Positions 47,467-57,312 of a stretch of 64,000 bases of DNA are shown here, piece by piece. The stretch is from Gracilaria gracilis. Its lineage: Eukaryota > Rhodophyta > Florideophyceae > Gracilariales > Gracilariaceae. The DNA is taken from positions 1-64,000 of the forward strand of contig JARGSG010000254.1 in NCBI GenBank assembly GCA_030374805.1, in the 5' to 3' direction. The stretch's first letter is position 1; every line of letters begins with the position of its first letter. The notes beneath the pieces are model-generated. The model did not search any database. It was not told the DNA's origin and saw nothing but the letters and a program-made list of their open reading frames with translations. The position numbers and the translations under genes are program-made.

Positions 47467-48049
47467 TGAATCCGATTTATTTGGTAAGACTGTCATGAAG
47501 ATCAGCTCGGACGACAAAGAGGAATGGAAAGCTGGCTCCGGCTCGTACGTATCTATCTACAGGGGGCGAGATGGAAGCAAGTGAACAAGAGAGGGTGAGA
47601 GTTGGAAAGGCACGTAGAATTAGATATGTGAGGGAGCTTTCCATGGACATACTGACAGTGTACAGTATGCATATGCATATGCTAAGCGTGGTATACGTAT
47701 ATATCTGTGGGAAGAACTGCTACGAAGTTTTACACTTTTGGAAAAAAGTTTTGCTAAGAAATAAAGATGAAACACGTCGTCCGGCGGCGTCGACCTGTCA
47801 CCTCGCGGCTCGTGTCTATCTTTCAGCCGTGTGCTGGCATTTCAACACATTTTGGCGCCAGACAGAGTCAGTCCTTCGAACTTTCACAAGTCTCGCCGCC
47901 CCCTTCCACCCGGCTCCAAGAGCACGTCAGCGGGAGAGCAGATGCTTCGTTCTCACGTAGATACTCGAGTCGATCTCTTGTTCGAGCCGCCGGGCTTGCA
48001 GGCCTTTTGCTTTCGCCCCTGCCCCTTCGTCTAGCCCCGAGCCCCGCCA
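44942..48049. other. Intergenic region with no supported gene
   Basis: 3.1 kb. Several 60-140 codon frames exist (e.g. 45,646-45,936, 46,628-47,041) but none shows a domain or coding-like composition, and they lie on different strands. It contains a GA microsatellite at 47,399-47,461. The last ~500 bp are probably promoter and 5' UTR of the NET-domain gene. Confidence 0.4.
47399..47461. repeat. (GA)n microsatellite
   Basis: About 60 bp of almost pure GA, with one AAG interruption near its start. Confidence 0.97.
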
Positions 48050-49687
48050 ATGGGCGTTAGGGGCGCCTCTCCCTCCAATAATCTCTATAATCACTACCAA
48101 CAGCCGTCTCCAACGTCTTGCATGAAGTCGTTACCACAAAAGTCTGCTCCAACATCGCCTACCGTTCGCGATGCACTTCCACCCTCCCGCACCTCGCCGT
48201 CCACATCCGCACCCAAACCAGCACATCCCACTCCACCTCCGCTACAACTTCCTGACCCCTCGCAGCCGCCCGAGCGACCACCGCCCCGACTTTCCTCAAC
48301 CTTCGTCTCGCCACAAACTGTCCCCTCACTTGGGCAGCCTCACTATGCTCAGCTGAGAGAGCAACAGGACGCCTCTGCGCCTTTTGGTCAAACGTTGCTT
48401 GCCGCCACCTCTCACTCAGAAGCCCAGCCACAACCAGCGCGTTCGCTCTCACTGAGAGCTCGACTTCAGAAGGTCCAGGAACAAGTACCACCCACTCCTG
48501 ACTCCCCCGATGAGCTGGACACCATCGAAATACGTTTCTATCCCTTTCCCCCTCCTCGTCACCCGTTGACATATCCTCTACCAACCTCAGCTTCTTCATT
48601 CTCGAGCAAACCTCTCGGCGCGCATGGGTTCTGTTCTGCTGCAAATGAAAAGGTCGCACTTCGCAAGCGATTGCTTAGACGGTGGCGCAACGAGAAAGCA
48701 TCAGAGTCGCTGTCAGCACCAGATCGCTCTCACGTCGAGCTGCCTTCAAATGGACTGAAGAGAGCGCAGTCAGCCACAAATACAGCGAAACGTAAGAGAA
48801 CCCGCACTTCATACGAAGATGAGGATGATGACCAACAAGGAAAGGCTGTGGTGTCGACATCGAACACTCATAGCGATGGCTTCAGAGGCAAGCGGGCACG
48901 AAATGGCGACGATACCGGAAAGCGCACCCTCCCATCATCGCCTTCCGCCCACCATGTCGACGACAATGAGCGTCAGTACGCAGGGGCAAGGATGCCACTG
49001 AGTTTTGAAGAGCAAATACGTTTCAAGTTGGGATGTGAGAGGAAGGAAGGAGCCGTTGATGCTAATCGTGCACTTCCATCCCCCACTTTTGGAGATGGGA
49101 GCAATTGTCGAGGTTCAAGGATTCATTCGCCGAGAAATGTACAGTCCAGGCAAGGAATGCTGAACTCGTCCCGTGCGATGCAGGTGCAGCCGCAATTGTA
49201 CGCCAAGTCAAACGGCCAGTTCTCTTCATCCAGCCTTCAACAATTACAACAGCAAATAGATGCTTTGAAACAACGCCGACTTCGTTTGGAAGATAATCAA
49301 TACAAAGAGATTTCTCGCAAAGCAGCAGAAATGTGTTTGAATTCGGCGACAAAAGAGCAGCGATTGCGCCTCAAGTCGGATATAGAGAAGCTATCTCCCA
49401 GAGCCATTCGAGACATGTTGCTTCATATCTCCCGGCGATGTAGGGGGTTCCGGGTGGTCGACCACGAGGAAGTGCAATTGCAAGTTGACTTGCTACCGCC
49501 TGAACTTGTTGGAGAGTTGGAACTCATAGTAATGCTGGACAAGGGCGAGATAGAACTCGACAGCCACGCTGAGTTGCAAAAGGTGCGGACAAAGCTTTGG
49601 AATGGTTTAGAAGAGTATCGAAGCATGCTGAATAATCTAAACAAATCGGAAGCTAACGGAACTTGCACGAATGGTCTGCACAGATGA
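48050..49687 (+). CDS. NET (extra-terminal) domain protein without bromodomain
   Basis: 545 residues. Residues 1-180 are Pro/Ser/Thr-rich and disordered. 200-330 contain basic patches (AKRKRTRTSYEDEDDD) that may be nuclear localisation signals. 385-420 are Gln-rich and probably coiled coil. Residues ~433-495 (ATKEQRLRLKSDIEKLSP to LELIVM) match the NET fold of BET proteins: the acidic/Leu helix, then DHEEVQLQVDLLPPEL in place of the family's EIEIDF-type segment. BET proteins carry NET after one or two bromodomains; none is visible here. Likely a chromatin adaptor binding short basic peptides, as in NET-only proteins; that role is inferred. Confidence 0.72.
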   Translation: MGVRGASPSNNLYNHYQQPSPTSCMKSLPQKSAPTSPTVRDALPPSRTSPSTSAPKPAHPTPPPLQLPDPSQPPERPPPRLSSTFVSPQTVPSLGQPHYAQLREQQDASAPFGQTLLAATSHSEAQPQPARSLSLRARLQKVQEQVPPTPDSPDELDTIEIRFYPFPPPRHPLTYPLPTSASSFSSKPLGAHGFCSAANEKVALRKRLLRRWRNEKASESLSAPDRSHVELPSNGLKRAQSATNTAKRKRTRTSYEDEDDDQQGKAVVSTSNTHSDGFRGKRARNGDDTGKRTLPSSPSAHHVDDNERQYAGARMPLSFEEQIRFKLGCERKEGAVDANRALPSPTFGDGSNCRGSRIHSPRNVQSRQGMLNSSRAMQVQPQLYAKSNGQFSSSSLQQLQQQIDALKQRRLRLEDNQYKEISRKAAEMCLNSATKEQRLRLKSDIEKLSPRAIRDMLLHISRRCRGFRVVDHEEVQLQVDLLPPELVGELELIVMLDKGEIELDSHAELQKVRTKLWNGLEEYRSMLNNLNKSEANGTCTNGLHR

Positions 49688-50478
49688 TGTCTAGATGACG
49701 AATGCCTTGTGCAGTTTAGAGATTAGTTTGCATACTCTCACAGTGTAGATAAAGCGACCTGGTGGTTTACCCGGTGACGATGCGCAGCTGCTCGGCTCTC
49801 CATCCATATATCTCACTTTCCTGAACTGTTTTAATACGACTGTCAGTCAGACAGACTTGAGGGTCGAAATGCACACGAGGATTTGTTCGTAAGCGGCTGG
49901 GTGTCGATTATTGAACCCAAAACATGACCCCTTGTCTGTCAGGATGGTAAGAGGGCTACAGCTATTCTCTTTTTCACAACAGCTTTACCCTTGCAAGCCT
50001 TACCCGGTTGTGCTCGAAGCGGCATCATTGCGAAATGGCGCATATGTCACAAGACGTAATATGATTTGCTTCACATGCGACACGGGGAATGCTACAGACA
50101 GTTAAATGAAAAGCTGCATCACTACTTTCGTATCAGCTTTTCCATATCACGTCATCCCTACCAGCTGATCAGTTGACTGATCGGCGTTTCGAGAGTTCGC
50201 ACGTGGCGGGGGAAAAACTCATGACCTTTTCAATGCAATCAGCTAAAGTTGACATGGTACCGTCGTACCTTTGGTAGAGCTACAGTGCCGTTGTAACTTA
50301 TGCAACAAATATACAAAACTTTTTTAGTACAATGTTCAATGTTGTACTGCGAGGGGCGATAGCAGAGAGCGAGGATATACAACGGTACCTTCGTACTACG
50401 AAGTTCGTAGATATAGATACTGTACATACACAAAAGTGTTCGCTGTGGGCGAGTTGTAAACAGACACACATTGCTATC
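49688..50478. other. Convergent intergenic region
   Basis: The shared 3' side of the NET gene (+) and the methyltransferase (-). No ORF worth keeping. Confidence 0.5.
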
Positions 50479-51573
50479 TCATTTCAACGGCTTCCTACAT
50501 CGCAGCACCAGGAAAAACTTATCAAGCGTGACGTCGACATCCTCAAAGCCAGCCGCCTGCGCCAAGTAAAGCAGCTGCTTTCGCTCAAAGAAGGTATACA
50601 TAGCGGTACGCATCGCCTCCACGCGTCTGGCGTGCACCAGCGCCCTCACGCGCTCCAGCGGCGACAGATCGCGCACAGCAGCGATATGATCCATCCCGTT
50701 CGCAAACGTGGTGGCAAACAGCTTGCCGCCCGGCTTGAGCACGCGGTGCACCTCGCGCAAGCCATCCGGCACGCACGGCCAGCAGTGCAGCGCGGCGCCC
50801 ACATGGACGGTATCCACCACGGCGTCGCGCAGCGGCAGCGCGGCGACATCGGCGCGCAGCAGGTCAAACTCGGGCGCGGCGGCGTCGGCGCGCGCGCGCA
50901 CAGCCGCCTCTCGCAGCATGGCGGCGGAGAAATCAGCGGCTATCACACGCTCGTACGCGCGCGACACGGCCAGACGACGCGCCATGAGCCCCGTGCCGCA
51001 CGACATGTCGAGGACGAGCTGGCCGCGCGGCGCAAAGTCGAGCAGCAGGTCCAGCTCGCGCTCGATGCCCGGGAAGCCGGACAGTGCGAAGGAGTCGCGC
51101 CAGCCGCGCTCGTACGCGTACGAGATGAGCGGCAGCTGGAACAGCGACTGTCGGCGCGGCGCGGCGGCCAGCTGCGCCAGCGCGGCCAGCGGGCGCGGCA
51201 GCGCGGCAACGGCGGCTGCGGCGCGCGGCGCCACCGTGAGGTCGACGTAGCTGGAGTTGCGCGGGAACGCGTTGTTGCACACGCCGCAAGCGGCTGGCAG
51301 CGACGACAGCTGCTGCGCCGCGGCCGGCGGCAGCGCGCTGCCGCAGCGCGGGCAGCGGAAGATGGCCGAGTCGGGCGCGGGCGCGGAAGACGGCGACGGC
51401 GACGGCGGCGCGACGACAGGCGTGGGCGAGGACGGCGGCGAGGACGGGGACGAGGACGACGAGCAGGCGCGGTAGACGCGGCGACGCGCGGGCGCGCGGC
51501 GCGGCGCGGCGCACGCGGCGCGTGCAAGCGGCAGCGCCGGCACGAAGGAGGCGGCGACGACGGCGGCACGCAT
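50479..51573 (-). CDS. Plastid-targeted SAM-dependent methyltransferase with N-terminal zinc ribbon
   Basis: 364 residues from ATG 51573. The first ~45 are Ala/Arg-rich with no acidic residues, as in a plastid transit peptide, followed by a Ser/Pro linker. Cys74, Cys77, Cys96 and Cys99 form a zinc-ribbon-like CxxC...CxxC. Motif I for SAM (VLDMSCGTGL) is at 187-196, then AADFSAAML, a DVAALPLRD acidic/aromatic segment and VLKPGGKLF, which place it in the methyltransferase type 11 (UbiE-like) group. The layout is that of the uncharacterised chloroplast methyltransferases of plants (the At1g78140/At2g41040 group). The substrate is unknown. Strong GC bias creates long antisense ORFs across it. Confidence 0.85.
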   Translation of the reverse strand: MRAAVVAASFVPALPLARAACAAPRRAPARRRVYRACSSSSSPSSPPSSPTPVVAPPSPSPSSAPAPDSAIFRCPRCGSALPPAAAQQLSSLPAACGVCNNAFPRNSSYVDLTVAPRAAAAVAALPRPLAALAQLAAAPRRQSLFQLPLISYAYERGWRDSFALSGFPGIERELDLLLDFAPRGQLVLDMSCGTGLMARRLAVSRAYERVIAADFSAAMLREAAVRARADAAAPEFDLLRADVAALPLRDAVVDTVHVGAALHCWPCVPDGLREVHRVLKPGGKLFATTFANGMDHIAAVRDLSPLERVRALVHARRVEAMRTAMYTFFERKQLLYLAQAAGFEDVDVTLDKFFLVLRCRKPLK

Positions 51574-51949
51574 CGCGGGCGATGGGGGCACTGCGGCTGC
51601 GCTGCGGTTGCGCTGAAGCGAGACGCTCCAACGAGCCTAGCGACTTCGGAGAGCGGCGCGTTGCAGCGGAGCTGCCGCGGCGCACGCGCAGCCAGTGGGC
51701 GGCGGCCACGTGCGCCACGAGGCGCGCGGCTGCAGCTCGCGCAGCCGTGGCGTGCGCACTTTGCTTGCAGCTCGCGCGCAGGTGCAGCGAAGATTTGTCG
51801 CGTAGCGTACGCTCCAACCGCTGCACCGATCTGCTGGCTGTTCACCGCCCACCGCTTCTTCGACCACCCCCCCGCAGCAACAACATCCGTCCGTCTTGTT
51901 CGCTGTGAGTTCCCCCACCCACCTGCAGACGCTTTCTTCCTCGCTCGCA
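51574..51949. promoter_or_regulatory. Divergent promoter region between two plastid-protein genes
   Basis: 376 bp between the ATGs of the methyltransferase (-) and the small plastid protein (+). Both products appear plastid-targeted, so co-regulation is possible. No clear TATA box. Confidence 0.4.
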
Positions 51950-52372
51950 ATGGCTTTTGTGTCGTCGTTCGCCGCGCCGCTGTCAAGCGTGTCGCCGCGC
52001 CGCGCGCTCGTGTCGCGCCGCCCTGCGCGCGTTGCGCCCGCAGTGCGCATGGGCTTGGGAGAGGACGGGCTCAAGGAGGACCTGTCCTTCGCGCAGAACT
52101 GCATAGAGGAAGGCTGCTCAGTGGACGCCGTGCAGGACGTGCTCACGCGCCTGGAGCGCCGTCGCGCCGTGCTGGCGTTGGAGGTCACGCAGATCGAGGA
52201 CGTCATGGCCGTGCTCGCCAAGGAGAACCTGGGAGGCGACCGTAACCTCGTGGCGGAGGCCATGGCCGCCGCCGTCAGCATCTTCTCCAAGGCGGATGAT
52301 GACTACCCGGGCGTGGGACAGGCCACCAATCCATGGACCTTGGACCCGCTCAAGAAGCAACCCAAGCTGTAG
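51950..52372 (+). CDS. Small plastid-targeted protein, unknown function
   Basis: 140 residues. MAFVSSFAAPLSSVSPRRAL and the following Arg/Ala stretch to APAVRM read as a red-algal plastid transit peptide (Phe near the N-terminus, cleavage near VRM at ~33). The ~107-residue mature part has one CIEEGCSVDAVQDVL motif with two Cys five apart, a long amphipathic helix, and ends WTLDPLKKQPKL. I considered CP12 (redox Cys pairs, GAPDH/PRK regulation), but the CP12 core and C-terminal Cys pair are absent. The start was chosen at 51950 because the upstream in-frame start (51896) would bury the transit peptide. Confidence 0.75.
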   Translation: MAFVSSFAAPLSSVSPRRALVSRRPARVAPAVRMGLGEDGLKEDLSFAQNCIEEGCSVDAVQDVLTRLERRRAVLALEVTQIEDVMAVLAKENLGGDRNLVAEAMAAAVSIFSKADDDYPGVGQATNPWTLDPLKKQPKL

Positions 52373-52414
52373 CCGCCTTGTTGTCGTAATAGCTGTTTAT
52401 ATCTGCGCGTAAAT

Positions 52415-55400
52415 CTACCCCGTCTTGTTCGCCTCGCGTGCTGCTGTTGTGCAACTTTGCTGCCAGTGTCTCTCGCGTACCACCTCGCTTGCGATGCGCT
52501 TTGTTTGCTCGAACCCCACATCCACGAACCGGCCCCAGCTGCGCTGCGAGTACCAGTCCTTGGCGCGGAACGCAGAGCTGTCCATGCCGTGTAGAATTCG
52601 CGCGATTTGTCGCCCCGTTCGCGCCATTCGCATGCCGCAGCTTTCCTCGTCCATCACCCCGTGCGCTGCGTTTCGCACTTGCTTAATCCTGTCAGCCCCA
52701 GCTTTGGCCACCAATTCGTCGTCATCGTCGTCGTCATCGTCCTCTGTGCACGTCAACTCGCCCACTTCACGCTGCTCGCTCTTAAAGTACGCTTCAATCA
52801 TGTTGTGAACAAACTCCGATTGCTCGCTGTCTGACAGCAACTCGTCCGCCTTGGAGAATGTGCGCGCCACTACTCGCGCCTTCTGCACCCGGATCGCTTC
52901 GATGTGTTCGAACTTCTTGTACAAGTGTTGCACCCACTTGTCCAACTCACCCTCCAACTTGGCGAAGCAGTCCGCGCTACATTCCGCCTCGATTCCCTTT
53001 TCGTGCAACTCAAACGTGATGTGTTTTGTGTCTTGCAGCCGTTTCAAGCTCCGAATCACCTGCACCTCCTGAAAACCCGCGTCCGACAAGTCAAGGCAGT
53101 ACTGTCCATTGCTTTGGGAGCCGTGCTTTGCGATGGCGGCTACCACCATTCGATCCACTGCCTTGATGGCCCTTGACGCGCTTTTAATCAGCGCATCGGC
53201 AGTTTTCGAGAAGAACTGAACCTTCACCTTCGTGTTCGTTGCTCTTAGCAAGTGGAACTCGTCTAACTCGCGTTCCAAAATTGCGCAGATGGTTTCCGCA
53301 GTCTCAAACCTCATATCCAGCTTGCGATTCATATTATACTCCGTCATTCGCAGGATACGTCGCCCACAATCATCGTCTTCATCAACGTTCTCATCAGCGT
53401 CCGTGCATTCGTCTGATAAACAAGTCGCCTCAGCTTTAGCTCGTTCACGTACAAAAGTTCGCGTGCGCTGGGAAAGTGACTTCCATTCGAACGTGCTTGA
53501 CAGGAACGTCCTCAAGAACTGACGGATTTGGCTCTTATCCATTCCGTCCGAATGACTGCGAGAAAGTGTCTTGCTTAAGTCAATTGAGCTGAACAGCACC
53601 GTGCAATATGCTTCTTCTCCCTGACGTCCCGCTCTGCCCACTTCTTGCCAGTACGCTTCTAACGATGGCGGCAAATCAAAGTGAATCACTCCCCGAACGT
53701 TTGAAAAGTTTAGCCCCATGCCAAACGCAACGGTTGCCACCAAGATCGCGATGGAGCCCTTCTCGAATTGTGCTTGCACTTTCTCTCGCTCTTTCTGAGC
53801 CATGCCGGCGTGATACATTTCTATCTTGCCTCGCAGAGAAAGCGTGGACACCCTGAGATAGTTTTTTACCGCTTCACAATCCCTTTGTTTCGATACGTAG
53901 ACAATCAAGCTGCCAGTGTGTTTACGTCGCCGCGCATTCTTTTGCGCCCGTACCCGTTTACTCACGTTGAGGTTGGAGCCCCATCCGATGCTCAAATCGT
54001 CTTCGTGCTCTGGTCTGGTCCTGCGGGGTTTCTTTCTTGGCGGTTCAACCTCAGTATCACCTTTTGTATTCTCGCTCACATGGCGTTTGCTCTCCAGACT
54101 TTGTTCCTCCTTTTCTATTCCGAGAATGGAAGCAAATGGTTGCATCTTGAAGCGCCTCACAAGTTCATGTGCCTTGCCGTCGATATCACCGCGTACTCGA
54201 GAGAGAGACAGAACAAGATTTGCCCTCGCGCAATCGCTGCGCACGACATCCCGTTCCACACTTGTTTCCAAACTGGCGCACACGTCTGTCAAGGTGTCCC
54301 TCGTCGCCGTTGCGGTGAGCGCCAGAACAAGCGGCCTCTTCTTGAAGATGGGCGCAATGTCGCCTCCGCCGAACAGCGCTTGCGGTATGCGCAGATACGC
54401 GACGCGAAAGTTGTGGCTCCAGTGCGAGATACAATGCGCCTCATCCACAACAACGAGCGAAACGCAAGGCGCATGCTCGGCGCCCATCAAGCGGCGGAAG
54501 CGGCTCGAAAACAGCCGCTCCGGCGAGATGAACAGAATCTTCACCTCGCCCGCACACACGCGCCGCTCCGTGTCCGCCTGCAGCTGCGGCGGTTGCCCGC
54601 CGCGCACGCACGCGCCCGGCAGACAGGGCGGCAGCGCCTGCAACTGGTCGTGCATGAGCGACAGTAGCGGCGTGATGACGACCACCAGCCCGGGCCGTAG
54701 CGCGGCGTACATCTGGTAGATGAGGCTCTTGCCGCCGCCGGTGGGCATGAGCGCCACCGTGGAACGGGCCGACAGCAGGCGACGGATGGCTTGCTGCTGC
54801 GCGGCGCGGAAGGAGTGGTGGCCGAACACGCGGCGCAGCACGCCGCGCAGCGCGTCGGGGTGCTGCTCGTCGCTCAGGGTCTCCACGGGCTTGGCGTCCG
54901 CCACGACAGGCGGCGGCGGTGAGCATTGCTGCTGCTCGGCGTCGCTCAGCGGCGCGCCACAGTCATCTGCCCAGCGAAAGAAGTCGCACTGCGCATACGC
55001 CTTCCGCGCACACTTGTAGAAGCGGCGGCCGCGGTTAGCGCCCGCGCGGCGGCACGTGAGCAGCACGGCCGGCTCCGCATGCGCGGTGCACATCGGCGGC
55101 GGCACGCTGTCCAGCTCCGTCGGCTGGTGGCTTACATGGTCGGCGGCGGCGGCATCGGGGCGCGTGGTGTGGCCGTAGTACGTGGCGGCGCTGACGGCGC
55201 GGTCAAAGTGCGCGGCGCCACCCGGCGCGGCGCGCGACTGCGGCGCGAAAGCGGAGCGGCGGCGGGAGGAGGGCGCGAAGTGGCGGCGGCGACGGAAGCC
55301 CGGCATGGCGTCCTTGGGGCGCGCAATGCGCGTGTGGCGCGAGCGGCGGCGGCGACAACGGCCGTAGCCGCCGTGTTCGGGCGGCGGCGGTTGCGCGGCG

Positions 55401-55615
55401 GCGTCGTCGTCGTGGTGGTCGTCGTTGTCGGATGATGATGATGATGCGGCGGTTTCGAGCAGCGACGTGAGCGAGAAGGAGGCGCGCGCGTTGAGACGGC
55501 CGCCGATGGCGGGGCGCGCGGCTGCGCGGCGTTGCGTTGGCTGCGGGGGGGAGAGCGGGAGCGAGAGCGAGAGCGAGAGCGAGAGCGGTGTGAGGGCCGG
55601 CGTGGACGCGCTCAT
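52415..55615 (-). CDS. RecQ4-type DNA helicase with GRF zinc finger
   Basis: 1066 residues from the first ATG (55615). A GRF zinc finger lies at ~176-219 (C..H..C, GANRGRRFYKC, CDFFRWADDC). The RecQ core has Walker A MPTGGGKS at 290-297, DEAH at 391-394, TATAT at 432-438 and motif VI QEVGRAGRQG at 657-666. The sequence after DEAH, CISHWSHNFR, and the C-terminal TGRQIARILHG...FRAKDW (~1000-1045) are RecQ4 signatures rather than BLM or WRN. A basic/acidic insertion (498-566) separates the two RecA lobes. RecQ4 acts in replication initiation and repair in the nucleus. No RQC or HRDC domain is evident, as usual for RecQ4. A Sld2-like N-terminus is not recognisable. The 3' end converges with the small plastid gene, 42 bp apart. 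Confidence 0.85.
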   Translation of the reverse strand: MSASTPALTPLSLSLSLSLPLSPPQPTQRRAAARPAIGGRLNARASFSLTSLLETAASSSSSDNDDHHDDDAAAQPPPPEHGGYGRCRRRRSRHTRIARPKDAMPGFRRRRHFAPSSRRRSAFAPQSRAAPGGAAHFDRAVSAATYYGHTTRPDAAAADHVSHQPTELDSVPPPMCTAHAEPAVLLTCRRAGANRGRRFYKCARKAYAQCDFFRWADDCGAPLSDAEQQQCSPPPPVVADAKPVETLSDEQHPDALRGVLRRVFGHHSFRAAQQQAIRRLLSARSTVALMPTGGGKSLIYQMYAALRPGLVVVITPLLSLMHDQLQALPPCLPGACVRGGQPPQLQADTERRVCAGEVKILFISPERLFSSRFRRLMGAEHAPCVSLVVVDEAHCISHWSHNFRVAYLRIPQALFGGGDIAPIFKKRPLVLALTATATRDTLTDVCASLETSVERDVVRSDCARANLVLSLSRVRGDIDGKAHELVRRFKMQPFASILGIEKEEQSLESKRHVSENTKGDTEVEPPRKKPRRTRPEHEDDLSIGWGSNLNVSKRVRAQKNARRRKHTGSLIVYVSKQRDCEAVKNYLRVSTLSLRGKIEMYHAGMAQKEREKVQAQFEKGSIAILVATVAFGMGLNFSNVRGVIHFDLPPSLEAYWQEVGRAGRQGEEAYCTVLFSSIDLSKTLSRSHSDGMDKSQIRQFLRTFLSSTFEWKSLSQRTRTFVRERAKAEATCLSDECTDADENVDEDDDCGRRILRMTEYNMNRKLDMRFETAETICAILERELDEFHLLRATNTKVKVQFFSKTADALIKSASRAIKAVDRMVVAAIAKHGSQSNGQYCLDLSDAGFQEVQVIRSLKRLQDTKHITFELHEKGIEAECSADCFAKLEGELDKWVQHLYKKFEHIEAIRVQKARVVARTFSKADELLSDSEQSEFVHNMIEAYFKSEQREVGELTCTEDDDDDDDDELVAKAGADRIKQVRNAAHGVMDEESCGMRMARTGRQIARILHGMDSSAFRAKDWYSQRSWGRFVDVGFEQTKRIASEVVRERHWQQSCTTAAREANKTG

Positions 55616-55766
55616 GGTGAAGGCGATGCGGGCGATGTGATGGTGGCGCGCGCGAGGGGCGAGCAGGCGGAGGAGCGGCTGAAGGGGTGGGGGAGGAGGA
55701 ACAGAACGAACGAACGGGGAGAGGTGCAGTTGCGGCGCGCATGGCCGTTTCGGTACGGCGCGGCGC

Positions 55767-55779
55767 TTTGGCGCCAAAA
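55767..55779. promoter_or_regulatory. E2F/DP-type site upstream of the RecQ4-like gene
   Basis: TTTGGCGCCAAAA, a palindrome containing the E2F core TTTSGCGC on both strands, 152 bp upstream of the helicase ATG. Such a site fits S-phase expression of a replication helicase. It is also 45 bp from the stop of the next gene. Confidence 0.55.
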
Positions 55780-55823
55780 CGGCGCGTGCTTTTACGTTGA
55801 GTGTTATCTATCATACGCACTTT

Positions 55824-56759
55824 CTACTTGAGCGGGTTAAGAGCAATCAGAGTAAACGACACAACGGCCGGCAGCCACGCCAGCGGCCCGTGCGCCTTGC
55901 GCGCATCGCCGGCGGAGCGCATCTCCTTGAGGTCCTGCAGGATACCGCGGCCCTCCACGCCGCTCTCCGCCAGGAAGAACGGCATCACGCACGCGCCGCT
56001 GCTGCTGCTGCTGCTGCCGCCGCCGCCGCCGCCGCCGCTGCGTCGGTCGCAGTGCTCGAGTTGCAGCGCGTGCACGCGCGGCGGCGCGCGGCGCGCGCTC
56101 AGCGCGTCGTTGCGCAGCCGCTGCGAAAAGTACAGCGACTGGTACAAGGGCGACACATTGGCGGCGGCGTGCGCCGCGGCGGCGGCACGCTGCGTGCCGT
56201 CTCGCTGCGGCGTCTGCGCGTCGAGCTGCGACTGTGCGTGCAGCTGCGGCGACTGCTCGTCGCGCTGCAGCGACTGTGCGTCGAGCTGCGGCTGCGCGCG
56301 GCGAGTTGGCGACGGCGACGGCGAGTTGGAGAGGGGCAGCGCGCGGGGCGGCGTCGGCAGCCGTAGCAGTAGCGTCACCCAGGCGCCCAGTCGCCACAGC
56401 AGTGAGCGTCGCACGTGCTGGCGCGCGGCGGCGTCGCGACGGTCGCTGGCGCGCGCGCGCAGGCTGACGCGCGGGTCGTTGCTCATGTGCGTGAGCCATT
56501 GCTCCACCAGCTGCCGCATGGCGCGCGGCGGCGGCGGCGGCAGCGGCTGCGGCGCACGCACAGCCACCAGCGTCGGTGACACCGGCGCCACCACCGGCGG
56601 CGGCGGCGGCGCCGCAGCAGCTACAGGCGGCGGCGCTGCTGGCGGCGGAGACGGCGCGGTTGGCGGCGAGGTGGCGGGCGCGCGCGGCGGCGGCGCGCGG
56701 CTGAGCAGTGACAGCGCCCACGCGGGCGGCGTGAAGGAGAGCGAGACGCGCGTGGACAT
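55824..56759 (-). CDS. Low-complexity protein, possible C-terminal membrane segment, unknown
   Basis: 311 residues from ATG 56759 (MSTRVSLSFTPPAWALSLLS). Residues 20-75 are Pro/Ala-rich. There is a Gln/Asp-rich stretch of ~10-residue imperfect repeats (AQPQLDAQSLQRDEQSPQL and so on) near 155-185, and Gly8/Ser6 runs around 245-258 from trinucleotide repeats. The C-terminal ~50 residues (MPFFLAESGVEGRGILQDLKEM, then PLAWLPAVVSFTLIALNP) are more ordinary and hydrophobic at the end, possibly a tail anchor. The N-terminus could be a plastid presequence. I do not recognise the family. Confidence 0.6.
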   Translation of the reverse strand: MSTRVSLSFTPPAWALSLLSRAPPPRAPATSPPTAPSPPPAAPPPVAAAAPPPPPVVAPVSPTLVAVRAPQPLPPPPPRAMRQLVEQWLTHMSNDPRVSLRARASDRRDAAARQHVRRSLLWRLGAWVTLLLRLPTPPRALPLSNSPSPSPTRRAQPQLDAQSLQRDEQSPQLHAQSQLDAQTPQRDGTQRAAAAAHAAANVSPLYQSLYFSQRLRNDALSARRAPPRVHALQLEHCDRRSGGGGGGGSSSSSSGACVMPFFLAESGVEGRGILQDLKEMRSAGDARKAHGPLAWLPAVVSFTLIALNPLK

Positions 56760-57312
56760 GGCGGCGGTGGTGTGCGCGCGACGGGGCGGGCGGGCGCTGT
56801 GGCGCGGCGCGTGAGCGCGGAGTGGAGGGATAAAGCGCGGCGCGGCCGCAGGCGATGCTCTTGTCAGCGGCGCGGCGAGTGGAACGAGGAGCACGTCTGG
56901 CTGTCATCGGTGGCTCATCGCCGCCCAAAACGCACTGTAAGAACGGGCGTACCTTCGTAGCATAGATTGTATCTTGCTCACAGATTGAATCTCCCGCAGC
57001 TTCGTGGTCGCCGCTCGGTGAGCGCTCGTGAGTGATGATGGTTATCATTACCGTTGGTAACAGCTTCACCAAATCAGTCTTTTAAACTTTAGCAGCTACT
57101 GGTAAGTTACACTATGATATATACACAAACTAGAGTACGTCTTGAAGAGTAAGTTACGTCTGACACGACCAACTGCACCCACTTTGCTTAACGAAATACT
57201 TTTACAAGTCACCAGTACCTCATCACCCAGCGCCATCATTCGAAAATTGCCACTACCCAAACATCATGTACAAGCGCACCTCTTTGCCTCCACGTCTTGT
57301 TGCTCATCAGCT
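56760..57312. other. Intergenic region
   Basis: Promoter side of the low-complexity protein and 3' flank of the kinase gene. No feature recognised. Confidence 0.5.

Noticed and set aside
50943..51986. 347-codon minus ORF overlapping the methyltransferase
   Set aside because: Arg/Ala-rich alternate frame of the same GC-rich sequence; the methyltransferase frame has clear motifs.
50332..52245. 637-codon plus-strand ORF
   Set aside because: Antisense to the methyltransferase and overlapping the plastid gene; Arg/Ala/Gly-rich composition typical of GC-skewed shadow frames.
51950..52372. CP12
   Set aside because: The CEEG-like motif is suggestive, but the central core and C-terminal Cys pair of CP12 are missing.
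55837..57072. 411-codon minus ORF in another frame of the low-complexity gene
   Set aside because: No ATG-led sensible N-terminus and almost pure Ala/Arg; the 311-aa frame ends in a more normal protein sequence.
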